Shown here piece by piece: positions 35,388-45,083 of a DNA stretch of 64,000 nt. This DNA comes from Nitrososphaerota archaeon. GTDB lineage: Archaea > Thermoproteota > Nitrososphaeria > Nitrososphaerales > Nitrosopumilaceae. The DNA lies in contig JAGWHQ010000003.1 of assembly GCA_028866655.1 (NCBI GenBank), forward strand, positions 22,140 to 86,139. Direction: 5' to 3'. Position 1 is the stretch's first letter. Every line of letters starts with the position of its first letter. The notes under the pieces were generated by a model. The model did not search any database and was not told the origin of the DNA. It saw only the letters and a list, made by a program, of their open reading frames with translations. The position numbers were made by a program, and so were the translations under genes.

Positions 35388-36658
35388 TGAGAATCATAGA
35401 TGTCAAAGAAATCGGTTCTATTATAGAATCTGCAAGACCTACAACAAGTAATACAACAAGACAACAAGTTTTATCCATAATCTCTGATGTACAAAAGAGA
35501 AAAGACAAAGCTCTCAAGGAATACGAAGCAAAGTTCACTGGGGTAAAAATTCACTCTTTAAAAATTACACAGCAAGAGATCAAGTCTGCATATTCGAAGG
35601 TAAAAAAAGAACAAATTGCTGGAATAAAACTTGCCAAGACACGATTAGAAAAATCTGAAAATGCACTACGAAAAAAACTGCAAGATGTATCTGTAACAAT
35701 TGATGGAATTATAATCAAAAAAACATTTTTGCCAATTGATATTGTAGGATGTTACATTCCTGGAGGAAAGGCAAGATATCCTAGCACTGTTATCATGTCT
35801 GTTGTTCCAGCAAAGGTTGCAGGTGTCAAGAAAATAATAGCCGTATCTCCCTCTAATGAGAAAGGGGAGATAGATCCATTGACGCTTGTAGCTGGGAATA
35901 TCTGTGGTGTAAACGAGTTCTATAGAATAGGTGGTGCACAGGCCATTGCAGCCTTGGCATATGGTACAGAATCAATACCACAAGTAGACAAGATAGTGGG
36001 TCCAGGGGGTGTATTTGTTACCCTTGCAAAATCGCTACTAAGTGAAGTGGTTTCAATTGACATGGTTGCAGGTCCTACCGAGCTTGCCATACTTGCAGAT
36101 CTTACTGCAGATGCAGAACTTGTTGCACTTGATTTGATATCTCAGGCGGAACACAGCCCAGATACAATGTGTTGTCTAATTACAAATTCATCAAAATTAA
36201 AAGATTTGGTACTTGAATCATTGCAGAAAAAAATTAGAACAATCAAGAGATCCTCTATTGTAAAAGAGAGTCTACAAAAAAATGGATTTATTGTTATGTG
36301 TAATACCGAACAACAAATGATAGATTTTGCAAATAGACTTGCACCTGAGCACCTTGAAATAATCACAAAAAAACCACAGCAAATAGCAAAGAAGATAAAA
36401 TCTGCAGGACTTACATTGGTGGGAAAGAATACTCCCTCATCGGCAAGTGATTATCTATTAGGCTCAAATCACATACTTCCAACCAACAGATTTGGAAGAA
36501 CTAGAGGTTCATTGAGCGTGTTGGATTACATGAAGATACAAACCCAAGTGGAATCATCTAAACCTGCCTTGAAGAAAATTTCACAATATATGCAAGCTCT
36601 AACTGAAGCAGAAGGCTTGCCAAATCACTATGAAGCAGTAAAGGGAAGATTGTCATGA
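35387..36658 (+). CDS. hisD: Histidinol dehydrogenase
   Basis: 423-424 aa. Oxidises histidinol to histidine in two NAD-dependent steps with zinc. Diagnostic stretches are GCYIPGGKARYPSTVIM, YRIGGAQAIAALAYGTE, VDKIVGPGGVFVTLAK, DMVAGPTELAILAD, SQAEHSPDT (catalytic region) and APEHLEI. ATG at 35387 follows directly on a TTG codon at 35384; either may be used. It overlaps hisC by ATGA. Confidence 0.96.
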   Translation: MRIIDVKEIGSIIESARPTTSNTTRQQVLSIISDVQKRKDKALKEYEAKFTGVKIHSLKITQQEIKSAYSKVKKEQIAGIKLAKTRLEKSENALRKKLQDVSVTIDGIIIKKTFLPIDIVGCYIPGGKARYPSTVIMSVVPAKVAGVKKIIAVSPSNEKGEIDPLTLVAGNICGVNEFYRIGGAQAIAALAYGTESIPQVDKIVGPGGVFVTLAKSLLSEVVSIDMVAGPTELAILADLTADAELVALDLISQAEHSPDTMCCLITNSSKLKDLVLESLQKKIRTIKRSSIVKESLQKNGFIVMCNTEQQMIDFANRLAPEHLEIITKKPQQIAKKIKSAGLTLVGKNTPSSASDYLLGSNHILPTNRFGRTRGSLSVLDYMKIQTQVESSKPALKKISQYMQALTEAEGLPNHYEAVKGRLS

Positions 36659-37725
36659 AACAAGATTGGTTTGAGAAGGAATTGGAAAAATATTCCAAGC
36701 TTACAGGTTACAAAAAGCCTGAAAAACATTCTAACGTGATAAAACTTGACTCTAATGAAAATTATGCCGTGTCTCAAGAATTCCTTGAAAAAATGATAAA
36801 CGAAGTAAAAGAAAACATGGATGTACGAGAATATCCTCTAGGGGGAACAGAAAGACTAGCTCAAAATATTTCAAAATATATCGAGACACCAAAAGAGATG
36901 ATTGGTGTTGGAAATGGCTCTGATCAAATAATTGATCTTTTTCTGAATAATTTTGCTTCTAAGAATACCAAAATTTTAACATCGAATCCAACTTTTGGAT
37001 TCTTTGAAGAAAGATGCAAGTTATACTCAATTCCAACAATAAAAATTCCATTTAACAAAAATATGACCCTTGATCTGGAAAAATTCTTATCACACTCCAA
37101 AAAAGCTAGCATTCTTTATCTTGACACTCCAAACAATCCAACTGGATTCCAGTTTGAAAAACGAGATCTTGAAAGATTGATTCGTGAATTCAAAGGTCTT
37201 GTAATCATAGATGAAGCATATGCAGAATTTTCTGACTATTCTGTGATGGATATGACAAAGAAATTCAAAAATCTTGTTGTACTCAGGACCTTGTCCAAAT
37301 CATTTGGATTGGCAGGACTCAGGGTGGGCTATTTTGTGGCCAATGCGAAGATAATTGAAACATTCACAAGAGTAATTCAATATCCATACCCATTGAATGC
37401 CATAGCAATAGAGGTTGGTATAATGGCCTTACAACAGTCAAAATATTTTGAAGACATCGCAAACCTTGTCAAGAAGGAGCGTTCACGAATTATTTCCAAT
37501 CTACGACAGATGAAGATATTTGAGGTGTTTGACTCGAAAGCAAATTTTGTTCTCTTTGCAGCTGGTGGTTCTAGTCAACGAATCTACAAAGCATTGATTG
37601 AACAAGGAATATCGATTAAGAATATTGGTAAGATTGGTACACATGAAGGTTGTTTGAGGGTTACAGTGGGTTCACAAGATATGAATTCTAAATTTCTTAC
37701 TGCCATACGGGATTTGCTGAATTGA
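36655..37725 (+). CDS. hisC: Histidinol-phosphate aminotransferase
   Basis: 356 aa PLP enzyme. KLDSNENYAVS at the N-terminus, GVGNGSDQIIDLFL, DTPNNPTGFQF, VIIDEAYAEFSDYS and the PLP lysine loop RTLSKSFGLAGLRVGYFVAN are all present. Its place between hisD and hisB leaves little doubt about the function. It overlaps hisD by ATGA and the next gene by TTGA. Confidence 0.95.
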   Translation: MKQDWFEKELEKYSKLTGYKKPEKHSNVIKLDSNENYAVSQEFLEKMINEVKENMDVREYPLGGTERLAQNISKYIETPKEMIGVGNGSDQIIDLFLNNFASKNTKILTSNPTFGFFEERCKLYSIPTIKIPFNKNMTLDLEKFLSHSKKASILYLDTPNNPTGFQFEKRDLERLIREFKGLVIIDEAYAEFSDYSVMDMTKKFKNLVVLRTLSKSFGLAGLRVGYFVANAKIIETFTRVIQYPYPLNAIAIEVGIMALQQSKYFEDIANLVKKERSRIISNLRQMKIFEVFDSKANFVLFAAGGSSQRIYKALIEQGISIKNIGKIGTHEGCLRVTVGSQDMNSKFLTAIRDLLN

Positions 37726-38702
37726 TTCTGAACAAAGTAGAAGAGGGAATTATAATAGATCCTACAAAGATTGAGAAGATGAAAAATCTTGACTCTATAA
37801 TATTTGATTGTGATGGGGTTCTCATAGATGTATCCAATTCATATGATTTGGCCATAAAAAAAACTGTGGATTTTGTTACCAAAGAAATGGCGCAAATAAA
37901 CAACTCTGGATTGATAACAACAGAAATGATAGAAGGACTAAAGACCAGTGGAGGTTTTAATGACGAAATTGATGTGGCATATGCATTAATACTTGGTGTT
38001 GTTGCAGCAAAAAAAAGAAACACTCTCTTCTCTGATTTTATTCTACAAGTAATTGAAAATGCAGATCAAACTGGAATAAAATCTGTTGAAAGATATCTGG
38101 ATGTCGTTAATGCTGATGTTTCTGATATTCGACAAAAACTAGCATACCCAGGTAAAAAATTTCAAAATCCGCTCTCTTCAATATTTGATGAGATGTTTTA
38201 TGGCTCTGAATTATACGAACAATTGTACAAGAGAAAACCACAATTTTTTCATGGTCTTGGATTGATTGAAAATGACATTGTGCTTTTGAATAAAGATCTT
38301 ATTGCAAAGCTACATCAAAGGTTTGACAAGAAAATTGCCATTGTAACAGGTAGAGGTAATTTGTCTACAAAACACTCTCTCAAAGATTTGTTCAAAGAAT
38401 TTGATCTAAACAATTCAAAATTTCTTGAGGATGAACCACGTGAAATGGCAAAACCAAATCCTCAATCCCTCATATCTACAATACAGGGCATGAATGCTAA
38501 TGTTTCACTATATGTTGGTGACTCTATGGAAGACTATATCATGGCACGCAAGGCTGACGAGTCTGGAATGCCTACAATTTTTTGTGGTGTATATGGTACT
38601 AGTACAGACCCTGAGGCAAAAAAATCTCTATTTGAGAACAATCATGCTGATATTATAGTCAAATCCATAGATCTAATTCCGAAGACATTAAATCTAGTCT
38701 AG
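37722..38702 (+). CDS. HAD-family phosphatase in the his operon, candidate histidinol-phosphatase
   Basis: 326 aa, TTG start in a 4-nt overlap with hisC. HAD motif I is [17 protein letters not shown] (D29, D31), motif II VTGRG, motif III region [12 protein letters not shown] and motif [17 protein letters not shown]. The large cap between residues 40 and 190 is longer than in most HAD phosphatases. No HisB-N, HisN or PHP-type histidinol phosphatase is present in the operon, so this is the natural candidate for that step. The function is inferred from position. Confidence 0.8.
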   Translation: MILNKVEEGIIIDPTKIEKMKNLDSIIFDCDGVLIDVSNSYDLAIKKTVDFVTKEMAQINNSGLITTEMIEGLKTSGGFNDEIDVAYALILGVVAAKKRNTLFSDFILQVIENADQTGIKSVERYLDVVNADVSDIRQKLAYPGKKFQNPLSSIFDEMFYGSELYEQLYKRKPQFFHGLGLIENDIVLLNKDLIAKLHQRFDKKIAIVTGRGNLSTKHSLKDLFKEFDLNNSKFLEDEPREMAKPNPQSLISTIQGMNANVSLYVGDSMEDYIMARKADESGMPTIFCGVYGTSTDPEAKKSLFENNHADIIVKSIDLIPKTLNLV

Positions 38703-38733
38703 GCATAAACCACTTCTCTACTCGGGGATTTTA

Positions 38734-39321
38734 ATGAAATCTAGAAAAGCACACATCAATAGGAAAACTAAGGAAACCGAGGTACTAGTTGAGGTAAATC
38801 TGGATGGAACCGGGATGATTTCTATTAAAACGGGTTTGCCATTTCTTGATCACCTAATTACATCATTATCAAAACATGCCATGCTTGATTTGAAACTTAA
38901 TGCCAAATCCATGGATGGAATAGATCATCACCTAATCGAGGATACTGCAATAGCCCTTGGAAATGCAATGGACAAATCTCTGGGTGACAGAGCAGGAATT
39001 GTGAGATTTGGTCATGCTTCAGTGCCGATGGACGAGTCTCTTGCAGAGGCATCTTTAGATCTTATCAAAAGACAATACCAAAGGATTGACTTGTCTATCA
39101 AGAGAAATCAAATAGAAGAAATCTCAAAAGAGGATCTGGAACACTTTTTCAGATCACTGGCTCAAAATCTAAACATCTGTATGCATGTATCAGTAAAATA
39201 TGGAGACAATGATCACCACAAGATTGAAGCTGCGATAAAGGCATTTGCAATAGCTTGGAGATCAGCTGCAGGTTATGATGGTAAACAAAAGGGAATACCA
39301 AGTACAAAAGGTGCTATGTAG
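38734..39321 (+). CDS. hisB: Imidazoleglycerol-phosphate dehydratase
   Basis: 195 aa, the single-domain form. Manganese-dependent dehydratase with two pseudo-repeats: [39 protein letters not shown], then [23 protein letters not shown]. The His-rich HHLIED and DHHKIEA motifs bind metal. No fused phosphatase domain is present. Starts 31 nt after the HAD gene and overlaps hisH by one base. Confidence 0.96.
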   Translation: MKSRKAHINRKTKETEVLVEVNLDGTGMISIKTGLPFLDHLITSLSKHAMLDLKLNAKSMDGIDHHLIEDTAIALGNAMDKSLGDRAGIVRFGHASVPMDESLAEASLDLIKRQYQRIDLSIKRNQIEEISKEDLEHFFRSLAQNLNICMHVSVKYGDNDHHKIEAAIKAFAIAWRSAAGYDGKQKGIPSTKGAM

Positions 39322-39926
39322 TGGTCAAAGTAGCAATATTTGATTATGGGGCAGGAAACATATTCAGTCTCAAATCATCCTTAGAAAAAAACGAAGCACA
39401 AGTAGACATTATAACTAATCTTGAAAAAATAAAAAATTATTCTGGGTTATTTTTGCCTGGTGTGGGAAACTTTGATCCTGCAATAAAGAGTCTTCATACT
39501 TCGAAAGTTGCGTTTCAGGATTTGGTAAAGAATCAGATTCCTGTATTGGGTATTTGTTTGGGCATGGAGATGTTCTTTGAGAAAAGTGAGGAAGGAAAAC
39601 TTGGAGGATTGGGAGTTTTAGATGGTGAAGTAATACTTCTACCAAACAAATTCAAAATTCCACATATGGGTTGGAATAATCTTCAGATAAAAAAACCAAG
39701 TGTACTATTAGATGGAGTAAAGGAAGGTTCATGGGTTTACTTTGTTCATTCCTATAGGGTAAAACCAAAAAATGAAGAAATTATCATGGCAGATTCTGAT
39801 TATGGGATAAATGTACCGGCTGTAATTGAAAGCCAAACATTGTTTGGAACACAATTTCATCCTGAAAAATCTAGCAAAGTAGGTTCTATTATGATAAAGA
39901 ACTTTTTACGAGTGTGTAAAAAGTGA
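39321..39926 (+). CDS. hisH: Imidazole glycerol phosphate synthase, glutaminase subunit
   Basis: 201 aa, GTG start. Class I glutamine amidotransferase that feeds ammonia to HisF. It has FDYGAGNIFSLKSSLEK, the nucleophile loop GICLGMEMFFEKS, HMGWNNL, YFVHSYRV and the catalytic FGTQFHPEKSS. Length is normal. It overlaps hisA by GTGA. Confidence 0.96.
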   Translation: MVKVAIFDYGAGNIFSLKSSLEKNEAQVDIITNLEKIKNYSGLFLPGVGNFDPAIKSLHTSKVAFQDLVKNQIPVLGICLGMEMFFEKSEEGKLGGLGVLDGEVILLPNKFKIPHMGWNNLQIKKPSVLLDGVKEGSWVYFVHSYRVKPKNEEIIMADSDYGINVPAVIESQTLFGTQFHPEKSSKVGSIMIKNFLRVCKK

Positions 39927-40630
39927 AGGTAATTCCTGCCATTGATATTATGGATAATAAAGTAGTGCGTCTAGTAAAGGGAGACCCAAAAAACAAGACT
40001 GTGTATAGTTCTGATCCTGTTGGAATGGCAAAAAAATGGGAAAAAGCTGGTGCAGATATGCTTCATGTGGTAGATTTGGATGCTACTCTTGGAACAGGTT
40101 CAAATCTACAAATAATTCAAAAAATTACCAAATCAGTTTCTATACCTGTTGAGGCTGCTGGAGGTCTACGCACAAAAGAAATGATAGAAAATGCATTACA
40201 ATTTTCTTCCAAAGTAGTTCTTGGAACTATTGCTTTTAAAAATAAAGAGATCTTAGAGGAGGTTTCAAAAAAATTTGGGAAAGAAAGAATTGTGATATCT
40301 GCAGATCAAATGGGGGGTAAAATAGTGATTAGTGGATGGAAAGAAAGTACTGGTGTAGAACTTATCCAAGGAATTGAAAGTTTTGTACGACTTGGATATT
40401 CTCAATTTCTTATAACTACTGTGGAAAGAGATGGAACATTACATGGACCTGATCTTGACTCTTTACAAAAAGCATGCAACATACAAAATACAAGTGTTAT
40501 TGCAAGTGGAGGAATATCTAACTTGCAAGATATTGTAAATGTAAAAAAATGCGGTGCTGGTGCAGTAATTCTTGGTAAGGCATTATATGATGGAAAGATA
40601 TCTGTAGAAGAGGTTAAGACGCTAGCATGA
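39923..40630 (+). CDS. hisA: ProFAR isomerase
   Basis: 235 aa (beta-alpha)8 barrel that isomerises ProFAR to PRFAR. It starts at GTG with [19 protein letters not shown], has the first catalytic Asp in PAIDI, the phosphate loop [11 protein letters not shown], the second half [12 protein letters not shown] (catalytic Asp/Thr) and [12 protein letters not shown]. Distinguished from HisF by these motifs and by the following gene. It overlaps hisF by ATGA. Confidence 0.95.
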   Translation: MKVIPAIDIMDNKVVRLVKGDPKNKTVYSSDPVGMAKKWEKAGADMLHVVDLDATLGTGSNLQIIQKITKSVSIPVEAAGGLRTKEMIENALQFSSKVVLGTIAFKNKEILEEVSKKFGKERIVISADQMGGKIVISGWKESTGVELIQGIESFVRLGYSQFLITTVERDGTLHGPDLDSLQKACNIQNTSVIASGGISNLQDIVNVKKCGAGAVILGKALYDGKISVEEVKTLA

Positions 40631-41430
40631 CTTTAACCAAAAGAGTAATTCCTTGTCTTGATGTTGATAATGGTAGAGTAGTAAAGGGAATGCATTTTAA
40701 ATCGATAAAAGATGCAGGTGATCCTGTTTTACTTGCAGAAAAATATAGTCAAGAAGGAGCAGACGAACTAGTCTTTCTTGATATAACAGCTTCTGAACAA
40801 CAACGCGAGACAATCAAAAGTCTTGTACAAAAAGTAGCTCAAGTAATTGATATTCCATTTACTGTAGGTGGTGGAGTAAAGAACTTGCAGGATGCAAGGG
40901 ATATTCTTCTTAGTGGAGCTGACAAAGTTGCCATTAACACCGGTGCCGTGAAAAACCCTGAAATAATAACAAAATTGATGGAAATTTTTGGTAAACAATG
41001 TGTGGTAATAGCTATGGATGTAAAACGTAATTATGAGATAAAAGAAGATAGACACATCTTTACGTCTGATTCCAAAAAGTTTTGGTTCGAAGTTTACATT
41101 TATGGCGGAAAAACTCCTACCAACCTTGATGCAATAGAGTGGGCAAAAGAAGTAGAAAAACGCGGTGCAGGTGAGATTCTGCTAACAAGCATAGACATGG
41201 ATGGTACAAAGGAGGGCTATGATGTACAACTCATTAAAGAAATAGTCAACGCTGTAAACATACCCGTTGTGGCATCAGGAGGATGTGGCAAACCAAAACA
41301 TATGCTTGATGTCTTTCTACAAACCAACGTGGATGCTGCTTTGGCTGCATCGATATTTCATTACAAGACCCACTCTGTAGATAGGGTAAAAGAATATCTC
41401 AAGGAAAATGGAGTTCCTGTTAGACTATAA
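40627..41430 (+). CDS. hisF: Imidazole glycerol phosphate synthase, cyclase subunit
   Basis: 267 aa barrel. [20 protein letters not shown], with the catalytic Asp in [43 protein letters not shown], and [15 protein letters not shown] with the second catalytic Asp. With HisH it makes IGP and AICAR, linking to purine synthesis. Some 30 nt separate it from hisI. Confidence 0.97.
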   Translation: MTLTKRVIPCLDVDNGRVVKGMHFKSIKDAGDPVLLAEKYSQEGADELVFLDITASEQQRETIKSLVQKVAQVIDIPFTVGGGVKNLQDARDILLSGADKVAINTGAVKNPEIITKLMEIFGKQCVVIAMDVKRNYEIKEDRHIFTSDSKKFWFEVYIYGGKTPTNLDAIEWAKEVEKRGAGEILLTSIDMDGTKEGYDVQLIKEIVNAVNIPVVASGGCGKPKHMLDVFLQTNVDAALAASIFHYKTHSVDRVKEYLKENGVPVRL

Positions 41431-41460
41431 CAGAAAAATAGGGCTCAAACAAATGGTGTT

Positions 41461-41793
41461 ATGATGAATAAGAAGATAAATGATATTGATTTTGCAAAAA
41501 GTGATGGTCTTGTGCCAGTAATTGTTCAAGATGTACACTCTAAGGAAGTATTGACACTTGCATATACAAATAAAGAATCTCTTGAACTCACCCAAAAAAC
41601 TGGCAACTCATGGTTTTGGAGTAGATCAAGAAACAAGTTATGGATGAAAGGGGAGGAATCAGGAAATGTGCAAAAAGTCAAAGAAATTTTGCTTGATTGT
41701 GATTTGGATGCAATTGTATACCTAGTGGAACCAAGTGGTCCTGCATGTCACACTGGAGACAGGGTATGTTTCCACAATGTTTTAGAAAAATAA
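41461..41793 (+). CDS. hisI: Phosphoribosyl-AMP cyclohydrolase
   Basis: 110 aa, the monofunctional HisI. Zinc motifs are [43 protein letters not shown] (read in parts), [27 protein letters not shown] and the terminal CFHN. There is no HisE (phosphoribosyl-ATP pyrophosphatase) domain, and no hisE gene is found in the window. Start ATG 41461 or 41464. Last gene of the his cluster. Confidence 0.95.
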   Translation: MMNKKINDIDFAKSDGLVPVIVQDVHSKEVLTLAYTNKESLELTQKTGNSWFWSRSRNKLWMKGEESGNVQKVKEILLDCDLDAIVYLVEPSGPACHTGDRVCFHNVLEK

Positions 41794-41795
41794 AT

Positions 41796-42299
41796 CTAGC
41801 ACGGATCTAATCCCTTTGGTACTGGTGCCATGCCCGAACCGCTTTCTTCTCCTGGAATATACTCATTTATGATTTTAAATGGTATTGATTTGTAAGAAAC
41901 TCCTTTGAATATTATGTTCCAATTGCCCACAAGATCTGTGGCATTACATAATGCTAGGCTCCTTTGAGTAACTGGTTTGAAGAATTGATGAAAACTAGAC
42001 TTCATTGTTCCATTAAACGGTATCTTGGTATATGTATCTCCTTTTGGATCTACAACATCAATTTCTCCCACATCAGTTGGTTGTAAGCCATTTACTATCA
42101 TGAAAATATTTTCTCCAAGTTCGTATTGATTCTTATTGATTGAAAATGGACCTGATGCAATCCAATGCCATTGTTGTGACTCTAATTGTTTCTGTTGATA
42201 ATAAGAATATGTGATGGCTGCAGCTATGCCAACTACTATGATTAACGCAATTATTTTTCCAGTATGTTTCTTCTTTTTTGTTCTCTCTTTTATTTTCAA
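41796..42299 (-). CDS. Membrane-anchored extracellular protein of unknown function
   Basis: 167 aa, unrecognised. A lysine-rich cytoplasmic start (KIKERTKKKKHTGK) precedes one membrane segment (IIALIIVVGIAAAITYSYY), then an outward-facing domain of about 120 residues with beta pattern (IASGPFSINKNQYELGENIFMIVNGL, IDVVDPKGDTYTKIPF, VGNWNIIFKGVSYKSIPFKI in parts), like an Ig-fold uptake or adhesion domain. Two Cys (CNA and the C-terminal DPC) may bond. It ends 2 nt from the convergent hisI. Confidence 0.75.
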   Translation of the reverse strand: MKIKERTKKKKHTGKIIALIIVVGIAAAITYSYYQQKQLESQQWHWIASGPFSINKNQYELGENIFMIVNGLQPTDVGEIDVVDPKGDTYTKIPFNGTMKSSFHQFFKPVTQRSLALCNATDLVGNWNIIFKGVSYKSIPFKIINEYIPGEESGSGMAPVPKGLDPC

Positions 42300-42533
42300 T
42301 TTTTGAACTTTGTTCTAATGTTATTATTAATATTTCTTCTAATTGTAAAAAATTCATAAAATCTCTTAATTTACAAAATTTCCAAGTTGTGGACCCTTTT
42401 GTTATTAGATCTTTTTTAAAATTATGTCTAAATTTATATTAATTTTCACTTAATCTTACTGTTTTGGAAATTAAGTATCACTTAAATTAATATTAGGATT
42501 TTTTATGTACTGTTTTACGAAGTTAAAACTATC
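42300..42533. other. AT-rich intergenic region between divergent genes
   Basis: 234 nt of very AT-rich DNA separating the membrane-protein gene (leftward) from threonine synthase (rightward). It contains several TTTAAA/TTAAT stretches that can serve as promoters and a near repeat CACTTAAT/CACTTAAAT around 42445-42493. No conserved RNA or small reading frame is visible. Confidence 0.5.
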
Positions 42534-43751
42534 TTGGGAGAAATAAAGTTTCTACAGTGCAGAGAGTGTAAGAAAGAATATGCTCCTACATTCAAGTATA
42601 TCTGCGAAGACTGTTTTGGCCCTCTTGACGTACACTATGATTTTCCATCTGTAAACAAGAATACTTTTTCAAATCGTGAACATACTTACTGGCGATATCA
42701 TGAACTCTTGCCAATTGAATCAAAATCTAACATAGTAAGTATTGGGGCTGGAATGACTCCATTGATCAAGGCAGAAAAACTGGGTAAAGCACTTGGTCTT
42801 AACAATCTCTACGTAAAAAATGATTCAGTGAATCCTACTTTTTCATTTAAAGACAGACCTGCCGGTGTAGCTGTATCAAAAGCAAAAGAATTTGGTTTGT
42901 CTGCAGTTGGATGTGCATCAACAGGAAACTTGGCATCAGCTACAGCAGCTCATGCAGCAAAAGGCGATTTTCCATGTTACATATTTGCACCAAGTGATAT
43001 TGAACATGCAAAAATAACACAAGCTCTCTCTTATGGAGCTAATTTTATTTCAGTTGATGGAACTTATGATGATGCAAATCGAATTGCTGCTCAAATAGGT
43101 GACAGTAAAGGTATAGGAATAGTAAACATAAACATGCGTTCCTACTATGTTGAAGGATCAAAAACACTAGCTTATGAAGTAGCAGAACAACTTGACTGGA
43201 AAGTACCTGATCAACTTATTGTACCCGTTGGAAGTGGCGCAATGTTAAATGCCATTTGTAAAGGATTTGAAGAACTTGAAAGTGTTTCATTGATAAATCA
43301 AGTCTCTAATATGCACATGATTGCGGCACAACCTCATGGATGTGCACCGATTGTTGATGCCTTTAAGAAAAATCTCTCAGAAGTAACTCCTGTAGAAATT
43401 CCAGATACCATAGCAAAAAGTTTAGCCATAGGTGATCCTGGTGATGGTCAGTATGTATTACGACGTCTAAAACAATACAATGGTTTTGCTGAAGAGTCAA
43501 ACAACAAAGAAATTTTGGATGCTATACTATTGCTAGCAAAAACTGAAGGCATATTCACAGAGCCGGCAGGAGGTGTTTCTGTAGCAGTATTGAAGAAAAT
43601 GGTAGATGAGGGAAAGATTGACAAAAATGATTGTACCGTATGCTATGTTACAGGTAATGGATTGAAGACAACAGAAGTCATGATGGAAGTACTCCCAAAA
43701 CCTCAAGTAATGCAGGCTGATGTTGGCAAAATATTGGCATTGGTGAGATAA
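42534..43751 (+). CDS. thrC: Threonine synthase
   Basis: 405 aa, TTG start. PLP enzyme that turns O-phosphohomoserine into threonine. An N-terminal zinc-binding patch (CRECKKEYAPTFKYICEDC) is typical of the archaeal form. PLP lysine in NPTFSFKDRPAGVAVSKAKE, then CASTGNLASATAAHAA, PVGSGAMLNAICKGFEE, FTEPAGGVSVAVLKK and CYVTGNGLKT. Uses the product of the Asd pathway encoded at about 10-11 kb. The next gene begins immediately after its stop. Confidence 0.95.
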   Translation: MGEIKFLQCRECKKEYAPTFKYICEDCFGPLDVHYDFPSVNKNTFSNREHTYWRYHELLPIESKSNIVSIGAGMTPLIKAEKLGKALGLNNLYVKNDSVNPTFSFKDRPAGVAVSKAKEFGLSAVGCASTGNLASATAAHAAKGDFPCYIFAPSDIEHAKITQALSYGANFISVDGTYDDANRIAAQIGDSKGIGIVNINMRSYYVEGSKTLAYEVAEQLDWKVPDQLIVPVGSGAMLNAICKGFEELESVSLINQVSNMHMIAAQPHGCAPIVDAFKKNLSEVTPVEIPDTIAKSLAIGDPGDGQYVLRRLKQYNGFAEESNNKEILDAILLLAKTEGIFTEPAGGVSVAVLKKMVDEGKIDKNDCTVCYVTGNGLKTTEVMMEVLPKPQVMQADVGKILALVR

Positions 43752-45068
43752 ATGGCAAATATCAAATTCACTATCCCTTCTGTATTGAACAAAGGCGGCG
43801 GAGAAAAAAAAATAGATTTGACAGCAGTCACACTTTCTGACGCATTTATTAAAATTTCAGAACAACTGGGAGATGAATTCAAAAGACGAGTTCTTAACCC
43901 AGACGGTTCTCCGCGATCACTTATCAACATATACATAAACGGAAAAAACATGAAATTTTCCGGAGGTCTAGAAACAGCACTAAATGATGGAGATGAGATC
44001 TACGTTCTGCCTGCAGTAGCAGGTGGTTCTGATCTTTCAAGTAAGGATATTGAAAGATATTCAAGACAAGTGATGTTAGAAGAGATAGGCTATGAAGGTC
44101 AACTCAAGCTCAAAAAATCAAAAGTATGTGTTGTTGGAGTAGGCGGATTAGGCAATCCTATAGTGACTCGATTAGTTGCCATGGGAGTGGGAACGATAAG
44201 AATCGTAGATAGAGATGTAATCGAAATATCAAATCTGCATAGACAAACAATGTTTGATGAATCTGATGTAGGTCAGGTCAAAGTTGAGGTAGCTGCAAAA
44301 AAGCTCAAAAAAATGAATTCAGATGTAATAATTGAGGCATTACCTGTTTCTGTAAATGACTATACTGCACTAGATGTAGTCGAGGGATGTGATGTCGTAA
44401 TTGATGCACTTGACAGCGTTAACGCTCGATATTCTCTTAACAAGGCTTGTATCAAAAAGAACATTCCATTTGTGACCGGAGCAGCAGTGGGAGTTTCAGG
44501 ACAGGTATTCACTATACTACCGCATCAGACAGCATGTTATCATTGCATATTTCCATCGCTTGATGAAAATTCAATGCCTACATGCAGTACGGAAGGAGTT
44601 CATCCCTCAATACTTTCTATTGTTGGAGGAATTGAGGTCTCAGAGGCAGTAAAAGTTCTCATAGGAAGAACACCTACTTTGATAAACAAATTACTTTACA
44701 TTGATCTTGATAATCTTGATTTCAATACAGCTACATTCAACAAGGTAGATGAATGTCCTGAATGTGGTTCTGGTAAACGTGAGGAATTGCCTACTCAAGA
44801 ATTTATTGTTGAAGAATTATGTGGACGAAATAGAGGAAAGCGTACATTTTCTATCACTCCTACAACAATGGTTGAGATTGATGTTCCAAAAATAACAAGT
44901 GTGGCATCAGGAAAAGGATTCAAAGTACAAAACCAAGGTGAACTTGGATTGTCAATTTCTACTAATGATATATTTGTGAGTTTCCTAAAACGTGGTTCTG
45001 CTGTAATTGTTGGTGAAAAAGATGAAAGCTCTGCTATTACATTGTATAAAACACTAGTAAACGCATAA
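43752..45068 (+). CDS. Ubiquitin-like (MoaD/ThiS)-E1 (MoeB/ThiF) fusion protein
   Basis: 438 aa. Residues 1-92 form a beta-grasp MoaD-like domain that ends in AVAGG (G91-G92), the position of the ubiquitin-like diglycine tail. From about 96 the E1 domain begins (IERYSRQVMLEEIGYEGQ), with ATP loop VGVGGLGNP (128-136), DRDVIEISNLHRQ, CxxC zinc pairs C262/C265 and C335/C338, and a candidate nucleophile C278 in MPTCSTEG. Residues 350-438 are an extra C-terminal domain. It should adenylate a sulfur-carrier or SAMP-like protein for molybdopterin, thiolation or protein conjugation. Directly follows thrC with no gap. Confidence 0.88.
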   Translation: MANIKFTIPSVLNKGGGEKKIDLTAVTLSDAFIKISEQLGDEFKRRVLNPDGSPRSLINIYINGKNMKFSGGLETALNDGDEIYVLPAVAGGSDLSSKDIERYSRQVMLEEIGYEGQLKLKKSKVCVVGVGGLGNPIVTRLVAMGVGTIRIVDRDVIEISNLHRQTMFDESDVGQVKVEVAAKKLKKMNSDVIIEALPVSVNDYTALDVVEGCDVVIDALDSVNARYSLNKACIKKNIPFVTGAAVGVSGQVFTILPHQTACYHCIFPSLDENSMPTCSTEGVHPSILSIVGGIEVSEAVKVLIGRTPTLINKLLYIDLDNLDFNTATFNKVDECPECGSGKREELPTQEFIVEELCGRNRGKRTFSITPTTMVEIDVPKITSVASGKGFKVQNQGELGLSISTNDIFVSFLKRGSAVIVGEKDESSAITLYKTLVNA

Positions 45069-45083
45069 CAATTTTTTCAAAAC

